A stretch of DNA of 64,000 bases, taken from NCBI GenBank assembly GCA_021234155.1, contig JAJEKV010000217.1:250001-314000 (forward strand), in the 5' to 3' direction. The notes beneath the pieces were generated by a model. That model searched no databases, was not told the DNA's origin, and saw only the letters and a list, made by a program, of their open reading frames with translations. This DNA is from Isoetes taiwanensis (taxonomy: Eukaryota; Streptophyta; Lycopodiopsida; Isoetales; Isoetaceae). Below, piece by piece: positions 33,698 to 42,179 of the stretch. Position numbers and translations under genes: made by a program. Each line of letters begins with the position of its first letter. Position 1 is the first letter of the stretch.

Positions 33698-33935
33698 CTA
33701 CTCAAATCGACATGCCCGGGCGATTTCTTTGGAGATGACCTTGCCGTCCCATTGCTCCATGAACTGTGGGTACCGCTTTACTAAATCTTTCTTAAGTACC
33801 CACGTCGCGTCTTCCATTGGTAAGTGTTTCCACTTGACCAAATCTTTGGAGGAATTCCCGATCTCCTCGTTTTCTTGAAAGCTTTATCAAGAATCAATTG
33901 CGGAACTATTTCCATTTGTTCCTCCATCATTTCCA
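33698..33935 (-). pseudogene. Integrase C-terminal chromodomain-like segment, copy A
   Basis: The minus strand reads LILDKAFKKTRR, then after one frame change DLVKWKHLPMEDATWVLKKD, and LVKRYPQFMEQWDGKVI to a stop at 33698-33700. The pattern YLVKW-(G/H)LP-DATWE-DL-YP is that of chromovirus chromodomains, which bind modified histone tails and steer integration into heterochromatin. The first aromatic-cage position was not assessed. The break near 33858 is absent from some of copy B, so it may be a sequence error. Confidence 0.75.
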
Positions 33936-35200
33936 ATGGCAAATACATAATCCAAGACTTCGTGCGGATTTGGGGTATGCCTCTTCGGCAAACTCACGTG
34001 GAAGACCTTATGAATCTTTAGGTGTCTTTGGCAAGTCTAGCTTGTAGGCTTGATTGCCTAGTTTTCGACTATTACGAAGGTCCAGCCCACCTTGGAGCAA
34101 GCTTCTTGCAATTGCCCGATCCCTGAGCCGCTGCTTCACCTTAATCTTGAGCCAAACATCATCTCCAACTTTGAACTCTCTTCTTTGTTCGATGCTTGTC
34201 GGCGATGCTCTTTTGGCGACTTCTTCTTTCGCTAGCGGATAGCCATGAACTTCCTCTACAAGCTGCTTTGCATATCGGCCAACATCCGCTGCGCGAAACT
34301 TCCACTTTTGACACGCGGGGTTGTGCCAAGTGTGCGGAGTTAGGCAATCGATAGCCGTAATTGATCATAAACGGCGACATTTGGGATGATTCCGCTTGGT
34401 GCTATTGTATGCAAACTCCACCAAGTGAATAAATTCTTCCCACATCCCTTGCTTATTCGGCACATAGTTTAGTAGCATGTCCTCTAAAATCTGTTTGGTC
34501 GCTCCGTCCACCATCCGTCGAGGATGATATGCGTGCTCATGGATAGCCCGTGCGGATCGCCGCGAAAGAGGTCTTGCCAAAAGGCACTCATGAACCGGAT
34601 CCCATGGTCGGAGATGATCTCCCTTGGCATGCCATGAAGCCTGAAGATCTCTTTGGTGAAGAGCTTTCTTTGTATCCATGGTCAGTATCTGTGGTTACGC
34701 AAGGCACAAAATGTGCCATTTTCGACAACTTGTCGACCACTACCATTAAGGCATCCTTGCCTCTCGCGTCCTTGGGAGTCCCTGTGATGAAATCCATGCT
34801 GATTACCTCCCACTTAGCGTTTGGCACCGCTAATGGCTCTAATGCCCACGGAATTGAAGCTGCCCGCTCGCCGCCCTACGGGCATAGCATGACATTCCTT
34901 GATGTAGCGAGCTATTTGCTTCTTCATTCACGGCCAATAATAGCCAAGCAAGACTTTGAAATATGTTTTCATGAATCCCGCATGGCCAGCTATTGGGCTG
35001 TTGTGCGTGTCGTGGAGGATCAACTTCCTTACACCGATGATTCGCACGCACAACTTGTTCTTATGGTATAACAGGTTGCCTTCCTTCTTATAATGCTTGA
35101 AGGCCTCCCGCTCTTTATCTGTTCTAGCCTCCTTAGAAAGGCTTGCCCATATCTCCTTGAAATCCACGTCCGTTGGCAAGGACTCTTCAATCCTCTTACC
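33936..35200 (-). pseudogene. Gypsy integrase, copy A
   Basis: The minus strand shows the zinc-finger region (ILHDTHNSPIAGHAGFMKTY) and the catalytic core: EVISMDFITGTP (first Asp), MVVVDKLSKMAHFVPC, IISD-type second Asp region and EEFIHLVEFAYNSTK (Glu). The C-terminal part follows (SIADKHRTKKR, VGDDVWLKIKVKQRLRDRQ). Integrase inserts the cDNA with a 5-bp stagger, matching the gacat duplication. Many frame changes occur that differ from those in copy B. Confidence 0.85.
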
Positions 35201-36463
35201 AAAGTCGCTGGAGAGCGTCGAAATTGCATTGCAATGCACTCTAGTTGTCAGGGGATGCCTTGAAAGCGCATCTGCTACCACATTGAGCTTCCCCGGCTTA
35301 TAGACTATATGAAAGTCATATTCCTCGAGGAACTCCATCCATCTCCACGCTTTTGAGATTAAGGTGTGGTTGCGTGAATACATATTGGAGGCTCTGATGG
35401 TCGGTATCCAATTGGAACTTCCTTCCCAAGAGGTAATGCCTCCATATTCTTAATGCCCTGACAACCGCAAGCAACTCTTGATCGTGCGTTGGGTAGCGCG
35501 TCTCGGCGTCGTTCATCTTCCTGGAATCATATGCTACCACACGCTCTTCTTGCATAAGCACTGCACCTGTAGCTATCTTACTCGCATCTGTTGCTACCAG
35601 CTTATCTTTCTCGGGTCCGCGAGGTTAAGGCAGGGGCTGTTGTTAAAGCTTCCTTCAACAATTCAAACCCCTTTTGGGCTTTCTTGTGCCAATGCTCTAC
35701 CCAATCTTTCACCTTCTCGCCGCCCTCGTCCGGTGCGTTATGGGGCTGCTATCTTAGCAAAGTTCTTCTGAACTTCTGTAGTACCTGCTACTGGGCAGGA
35801 AACTTCCGACTTCATGCACATTCTTCGGGTACCGGCCCCTTTGAATGGCGGCCTCAATCTTGGCGGGTGCTGTTGAGATGCCTTCTGCTGAGATCACATG
35901 ACCTAGATACTCCACCTTTTTACGTTTGGTGGCACCCGACAACTTGGCGCCTAACCGGTGCCTCTTCAACTTCTCTAGCACTCTTCTCAAGTGTTGTGCG
36001 TGCTCTTCAAGGGATCTGCTATACACCAAAATGCCGTCAAAGAAAACAATCACAAAGGTGTCCGGGAACTCCCGAAGATATCGTTCATGAGCCTCATGAG
36101 CGTTAGGGGGCATTTGATAAGCGAAGGCATTCGTGAACTCATAATGCCCATACCGCGCGTTCGAAGGCGGTCTTATGGATATCTTCTTCCTTTATCCTGA
36201 TCGATGATATCGACCTTAAGTCGATTTTGGAGAAGATCTTTGCACCTTGGAGCTGATCCATCAAGTCGTCGATCTTGGGGCGCGTACTTGTTCTTAATGG
36301 TGTGCTTATTCAACTGTCTATAGTCTATGCACATTCTCAAAGATCCATCCTTCTTCTTGACAAAAGAATGGGCGCTCCAAAGCGGCGAGACACTAGGTCT
36401 AATGAAACCTAGGTCGGCGGCTCCTGAATCGCTTCTCTTGACTCGGCAACTCCGTGTTGTCAT
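35200..36463 (-). pseudogene. Gypsy reverse transcriptase and RNase H, copy A
   Basis: RT motifs on the minus strand: [66 protein letters not shown]. The catalytic pair normally FFDD reads FFDG here (codon at about 36034); copy B keeps FFDD. RNase H follows: LVATDASKIATG, ERVVAYDSRKMNDAETRYPT, HDQELLAVVRALRIW and LDTDHQSLQYVF, with the D-E-D residues visible. The tether to integrase (PLTTRVHCNAISTLSSDFGK) is well preserved. Confidence 0.9.
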
Positions 36464-36464
36464 T

Positions 36465-37080
36465 CTATATGGAGCCTTGCTTGTTGGCTTTGTTCTGGTT
36501 GAGTGCTATCTCGCTTTTCGACTCCCCTATAAGGAGGGAGCTGCTTGATCTCATCGGAAAGAGATCATGGAACTCCGCGATTAGTTTGAGATACTTGCCG
36601 GCAACTTGCTTTGGCGTTGTCTTCCTTGCTTCCGCCGATTCCGGCTCACTAATCTCAAGTTTGAAGATGTATGCCACTTGCTCACTCTTGATGCACTTGA
36701 AGCGGCCGTTTAGAAGACATGCTTTGCATGATGGGAACAACCGTTACTGTTATCTCAATGATCTTGCCGTCGGGCGTTGGGAAGGTCACCTTCCGCTTTC
36801 CACGATCGATAATGGCCCTGCTGGCCCAAGGTACTCCATTCCTATGATCAAGTCATACTTTCCAATGCCCATTACTTACGCTCCCATCACGGATATTAAT
36901 CCACGGCAAGTCGATGTCGAAGTTAATTCTCTTGCCCCGCCGATACGCCTTCTTGCACCACTTGCTAAAACAACGGGTCTTGGCTTTGACTTTAGCGGCT
37001 TCAACTTCAACATCTGAACCATTGCAGGGGATGCAAAGTTATGGCTACTTCTGAGTCTATCAAGACTATGAATGACTTAG
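36465..37080 (-). pseudogene. Gypsy aspartic protease and RT leader, copy A
   Basis: The minus strand carries IVLIDS at about 37060, corresponding to the LxDSGAxxxF active site (the next residues are disrupted). Downstream are MGIGKYDLIIGMEYL-type sequence (clear in copy B), ITVTVVPIM, KCIKSEQVAYIFKLEISEPE and EFHDLFP, the usual start of Gypsy RT. The protease cleaves Gag-Pol. The frame is broken in many places. Confidence 0.7.
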
Positions 37081-37599
37081 CTTTAGCCTTCCCTCTTTGT
37101 GGAAATTACCTTATCTTGGCTCTCTGCTTGCTTTTGTATCTATTTGCGGCAAAGATATGACACTCACCACGAATATAGTCGCGGGCCTCTTCGCCCCGCG
37201 TCGTCCAAACCGGGGCTTCCCAATCTCCCAACTCCGCTAGAGCTGCACTCATGGGCGTAGGGGCGGTTTGCTGTCCTATGGCCGGTTTGGAAGCACACGA
37301 GGCTCTGTTGCTTTTCTATGCACTCCTGCCTCTTTTCCTTGGGCATTGCTTGCAAAAGGATTACCTTTGCTTTGGAGTAGTTTGACCTTTCACGCTTGTC
37401 CTTGAAGGACACACCGCTTCTTCTCCTTTGCTTCCCTGGTTCCCACCATATTGTGTTCTAAATTTGGACATTTGGCTGCCACAGGGGCTATAGCTTCTGT
37501 CGCCTTGCCTTTCTCACGGAAATCTTCTTTGCTTGTGCCCGCTATTACGAGGTCGACCCCCCGCAAGCTTATAGCCTTGGATTACGCCCGATCTTTGTC

Positions 37600-38060
37600 C
37601 TAGGGTTTATTGCTCTCACAAGCTTGCGGATCTCCTCATTCGACCCCTCAATATAGCTTTCTCTTGCATGCTTCTCTCCCAACCCGGCACATCTGACCTT
37701 AGCCTCATGAATTCCCTCGTATATTTACAGGATGGATTTTTGCCTTGCTTTAACGGCAGCCGTAAAGCTTCTTTGCATCATCTTTGGACTTATGTTCCCT
37801 TGGAGCGTAATGGCTTTTGAAGGCTTTAGCAAACTTTACGAACTTACAAGCATCCCTGCTTAAGCCGTGTGCCTTTGCATACCCCTTCCACCAAATCCGA
37901 GCGGCTCCTTTCAAGTTGGCTGTTGCAACTCTGCCTTTGTCCTTATCCTTCATGCCATAAGCATTTCCGTACTCGCTCATTTCGTCCAGCCATGCCTCTG
38001 CTTCCAAGCGACGCGTTCTCCCCCGAGGCTGTTCGATTCCGGGCCTTCCATATTACATTG
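37600..38060 (-). pseudogene. Gypsy gag capsid domain, copy A
   Basis: The minus strand reads MEAEAWLDEMSEYGNAYGMK, DKGRVATANLKGAARIWWKG, FVKFAKAFKSHYAPREHKSK and DDAKKLYG. This is the retrotransposon Gag capsid family (W-L.E, A..W, F..F...F pattern). Downstream continuity (KYTEEFMRLRSDVP) is visible in copy B. A Cys-rich segment (CKQCPRKRQEC) near 37335 may be the remains of the nucleocapsid finger. Confidence 0.8.
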
Positions 38061-38899
38061 CCGGTCGCGGAATCTACTTTCTTACGGTAGTGGAGGCCAC
38101 GGTATCTCTTTGTCGTCCCCTCGGGGTGTTCCTCTGCCTTCCTTACGTTGGTTCACGAGGCACGCTCTTCCTCTTCCTCGAGTGGTCTGAGTGCGAACTT
38201 GAGTCGGAAGATTCGGGACTAGGGGATCTCCTTCTCTTGCTCCTCTTCTTGTCCCTTCCTTCCCTCCGAGCTGATGCTTGCGGCAACTGAGCATTGCCCA
38301 CCGAACCTACTCCTGCTTTACCGCGGACGGTAATGCCTTTATATCGCTCCAGATCCGTCCTTATCTGGGCTATATCTCACCTCTCGGGGTCATGGGTTCC
38401 CTATCTTCAAATAGGTTCCTTGCGGGTGTGAAGTGCAGGCGGGGTTTGCTCTTCTATAAGGTCTCGCAGGTTGTCGTTCCCTGGCGCTTAGCCCTCTAGT
38501 TGCATCCACAAGTGATTAATGGCTATATGGTTAGTTCCATTTGTTCTCTTGCATTGTTTATGTTTGTTGGTATAATTGTGGGGCAACATACATCAATAAA
38601 ACATTTAAAGTGCAAATGTAATTGTATTTATATATCATATAATATTTTAGGTACAAAAAGTCTCCGGGATCAAGAGTCTAGTTAGTCTTGAAATCGCCCG
38701 GTAAGGCGGGTTGTCTTCAAGAAACTTCTTAACTTGGGCCGTCCCTACCGAAAGTGACCCAAGTTCGATGATGCTATTTGGCGAGCCTCCTTGGATGGCT
38801 CTCACGGTCTTCTACCCTAGCGGTCGGATGTAAGGGCATGATCCTTTGCTAGTCTCCCACGGCGTCGGTGGGGATGGCGAAGTCGAAGAGGTCAGTGCC

Positions 38900-40178
38900 A
38901 TTGCCCTCTTGACTAAAGGCGGCATAGTCGACATTCTTTGCTATTCGAGCATGCCTGCGAAGCTGAGAGTGCAATCAGCATAAACACTCCTTCTTCGCCT
39001 GCGGGACTGAACTTGCGGTGAATTACCGCTATTCTCCCATCCATCAGCGGTGGTAAGTAGTACTGGCGACCTGTCATTGTGTGTCGCGAAGCTTCTCGCT
39101 TGTTTGGCCTCGGCTCTGTGGCGCCCGTGCTTCGTCGACCTCTACTTGGTGAGCTCCTGTAGTCTTCAATTGTGCGGTCGAGCCTCACGAGGTCGATTCC
39201 TTCTCCTTTTGGCAAGGGTGATATTGGAGGACCGGCATTGGGATACTCGTGGTCTTCCCACGGATCCCCATCTGCTCTTGGAGGCGAGGAACTCCTCCTC
39301 TCGTTGGCAGCTCCGCTCGTCCATCAATTGCACGATCTTCTTTGTAGGCCTGGATGTCGGAGGTCGTCTCCAGTAGCCAGGTGTCCGGACTCCCTCACTT
39401 GGAGGGAAGTCGATGCTCCCCGGACGATGAAGTCGTCCCGGTCGTCTCCGCGGTGGTGGAGTAGTTAGTCCAACTGAGCTCCCTCTCCCTACATTCGGGG
39501 AGGTTACGGATGTCGTGAGGAGTAGATACTCCTCTCGTCGATGATGATAGGGGCTAGGCTTGTGATGCCTAGCCCAAGTGGGGGAGCAACTCGATGCCCT
39601 GGGCCGGCTTTCGGGTTGATCAGCTCCCGCTCTCCTTGGCGCCGTTCTTCGTCCGAAGTCGAGCTCCGTGTATCTTTCGTCGTCCGAGGCTCTTCTTCAT
39701 CCTCTCTTGCTTCTTGTTCTTGTTGATCTTGAAGCAGCATTTGCCCTTCCTTCGCAGCTATGGGGTCTACCTCCATCGGAGGGATAGAGGTTGCCCCCAT
39801 CGGGTTCTCGGCGGTGGGATAAGAAGATGGCTAGGGCGGCGGTGTAAGAGAAGTACTTGGTCTGTTGGCTGTCGGGGACCATGTAGTCGGGTAGCCTTTG
39901 CGCCTTGTTGGTCAAGTATTTGGCGATGTTGGGGACATCGCCAAGGTCGCTTGAAGGGATGGGAAGGGAGCGAAATATCCTATGCAAGGGGGGACTTGAA
40001 CAAGGGAGGGTCCTACCCTAGCCTGAAATTCTGCTAGCACCTGCCTATATGCTGGGGTTGCGTTCAGCGTAGCTTGGATGTCGATTTCTTTCACAAAGAC
40101 TTGGAAGATGTCATTGACATCTGCCTCAGTAGCATGGGCACTGGCGCTGTACCATCGCCCGAAATCAGCAGTAGCCAT
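38900..40178 (-). pseudogene. Gypsy gag N-terminal region, copy A
   Basis: It starts at ATG 40176-40178 (MATADFGRWYSASAHATEAD) and reads VNDIFQVFVKEIDIQATLNA, YRQVLAEFQARVGPSL. Polar and acidic linker sequence with Ser/Pro/Glu runs leads to the capsid domain. A TATA box lies 115 bases upstream and two 67-bp palindromes lie beyond it, so gag appears to have its own promoter. No known domain was recognised in the first 100 residues, but they are well conserved between copies A and B. Confidence 0.65.
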
Positions 40179-40292
40179 TGATCTAGCAAGGAAGGGAGTA
40201 TCAAACGGATGCAGAAGCGCCTCAGGGAGCTGAAAGATCGCCTAAGCAGTGGGGAGCGGATTTGCAGGGTGCCAATTGAGAAATGGGGGACT

Positions 40293-40301
40293 TATTTATA
40301 G
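40293..40301 (-). promoter_or_regulatory. Internal TATA box for gag, copy A
   Basis: The minus strand reads ctataaata, a consensus plant TATA box, 115 bases before the gag ATG. It matches the TATA box of the H3-like gene at 45140-45148. Two palindromic elements lie upstream of both. Confidence 0.6.
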
Positions 40302-40477
40302 AAAGGGGAAAACCCTAATTTTTGGATGACCTAGATTTTACTGAGATTAGGTAATTCTGATCTATTAAGGGATGCAATTGCAAGTTTGAAGACTATTTCT
40401 AGAGTTTGAGCATGCTAAGGAGAGCTACTGAACCTATTGTGCAATTTGGAGATCATTTGGTGATGACATGGTACGGG

Positions 40478-40544
40478 GTCTCATACGTTGCGCCCAGCCC
40501 GATTTCTAAAATGTAGAAATCTGTCCTGGCGCGACGTGTGAGAC
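40478..40544. repeat. 67-bp palindromic element, copy A-1
   Basis: The outer arms gtctcatacgttgcgc and gcgcgacgtgtgagac pair. The inner arms gatttcta and tagaaatc pair around a 5-base loop. It lies 177 bases upstream of the gag TATA box. Confidence 0.9.
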
Positions 40545-40676
40545 ATGGGTCCTAATTGGGCTAGGATTGCTCAATTTAGGTGATCTAAGGCTGTAATTCT
40601 ACTAAACTCATCGAGTTAGGCAGAATTGACCCCTTACTTGGTCGATTTGGAGCTGTTTTGGGCATTTTTGGGCATG

Positions 40677-40743
40677 GTCTCACACGTTGCGCCCAGCCCG
40701 ATTTCTAAAATGTAGAAATCTGTCCTGGCGCGACGTGTGAGAC
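40677..40743. repeat. 67-bp palindromic element, copy A-2
   Basis: The same element, with outer arms gtctcacacgttgcgc and gcgcgacgtgtgagac. It starts 199 bases from the previous copy; a similar spacing recurs in the H3 promoter. Confidence 0.9.
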
Positions 40744-40886
40744 ATCGTCTCAATTTTGCTCCAAACTCCAATTTGATTAAAACGAAGGCTAGGGATCGAT
40801 ATCTTGACCTATCTAAACTGGTTTGGACACTTTATTTACGCAAAATTTTCTTTATATTAACAAAATTTTACAGTCATTTACAAGGT

Positions 40887-42167
40887 TCAAGGGCGTTCTC
40901 CCTTGATGTGTCTGGCAAGATACATATCTTGCCTCATGAGGGTGACCCTCTTCGCGTGCACTGTGCAGGCCGTTGAATCTTCAAAATGTTTCACCAAGTG
41001 GGCTTCGGCCGCCTCTTGCAAACACAGCAACATCTCGTCTGCCATCCGCAGCATGTCGGTGTTGTATTCTTGAATGACCCGGACCCGGTATTTGGAGCGG
41101 CGCCCGTGGAATCGGGAGTTAAAGTAACTCTTTCTGGAAGTGGCGGATCTCCTTGAGTGCCCTGTCTTCCTCCTGTTTCTTCTTGCTCCGCTTCTTCCCG
41201 GGTGCTCGTGGGGCCTTGGGTTTTGGTGGAGGGGGCTTTAGTGTCTGGCTCTTCGTCGGGTGCCCGCCTTCGATCGTTCTCACCCGGTGCTCCTGGTAAT
41301 AGGTGTTGTAGGCCTCCCACTTCGCCATATATGCGTTGTGCTCCCTCATTCTCTTCTCATAGACCTTTAAGGGGTCTATCACATAGGCTTTCATTGCGGC
41401 CCGTGGGGCCTTAACCCTATCCCCGTCGGAAATGGTGGGGGCTTAGCCACTGCCCGGCCTCCTCTGCTCTTGGGCGTGCTGCTTTCGTGTACCTCTTCCT
41501 CTACAACCGGGGGCTTTGAAGAGCTTGCCCCGTCTGCGCCCGGCACGTAGTCTTGGTCCGAATCGTCGGTAGTGGGCGGGGTCTCCCCTCCCGACGGCTC
41601 GTTGATGACCGGACCCTCGGCTCTCTTCCCAACCTTCACCAGCTTCCTCTTGCCCGCCTTGGCGGCCTTGGCCCTCCTCTTCTTGGGTCATGCGGCGTCT
41701 TCCGATCCTTTGATTTTACGCTCCGGGGCTCTTTGACCGTACTTGTGGACGAAGCGTGCTAGGTCGGCCTCTTCCTCCGGGGTGAGTTCCGGCGGCTGCT
41801 GCTCCTCTCCTACCTGCTCCTCCTGCAGGTGGATCTCATCCTGGGGTTGTTCTTGGCCTATGGGTGGGTTCACCTGTTCCCTCTGCTCCTCCTGTGGGTT
41901 GGCGTCCCCCTGGTGTTGCTCCCGCTGCTGCTCGCTTTCTGCCTCCTGCCGTTCAATTTCATTGAGGATCTCGCTCATGACGTCTGGCCGATCGTCCTCC
42001 AAGATCTCTGTATGGTCGCTCCTGTCCGACCCTGATTCCTCGCTCGACGAAGATCCGTCGACGCGGAGAAGGCGTTCCCGAAGAATCCTATGAACAAGGC
42101 CGGAGCCGCTGGCGCTGGAGGATCCGCTCCTACGAGGCTTCCTAGCAGTCTGCTTTGTGCGGGCCAT
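40887..42167 (-). pseudogene. Retrotransposon-borne histone H3 variant, copy A
   Basis: On the minus strand the second of two adjacent ATGs (42165-42167, Kozak-like a..ATGG) begins MARTKQTARKPRRSGSSSAS, exactly histone H3 residues 1-9 including K4 and K9. A 270-residue linker follows, rich in Glu/Gln, Ser and Lys/Arg (PKKRRAKAAKAGKRK). Then come DRALKEIRHFQK (H3 alphaN), VIQEYNTDM (end of alpha1), [32 protein letters not shown] and [14 protein letters not shown] (alpha2 to the end), stopping at 40887. H3 sits at nucleosome centres. The span is 427 codons, three times canonical H3 because of the linker. Loop 1 has canonical length, so it does not look like CenH3. An in-frame TGA (about 41688) and frame changes near 41395 and 41110 differ from copy B and may be sequence errors. 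Confidence 0.88.
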
Positions 42168-42179
42168 CATTTTTCGGTT

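Noticed and set aside
36454-37017. 187-codon plus-strand open frame
   Set aside because: It lies antisense to the Gypsy protease region, which has clear motifs on the minus strand; the copy B equivalent is not conserved as a frame.
41743-42093. Ser/Cys-rich plus-strand open frames over the H3 linker
   Set aside because: They are shadows of the Glu/Gln/Ser-rich minus-strand frame and show no own motif or start context.
40887-42167. Centromeric histone CenH3 as the identity of the H3-like gene
   Set aside because: CenH3 has a diverged tail and usually a longer loop 1. Here the first nine residues are canonical and the FEDSTACTVHAKRVT segment has canonical H3 length.
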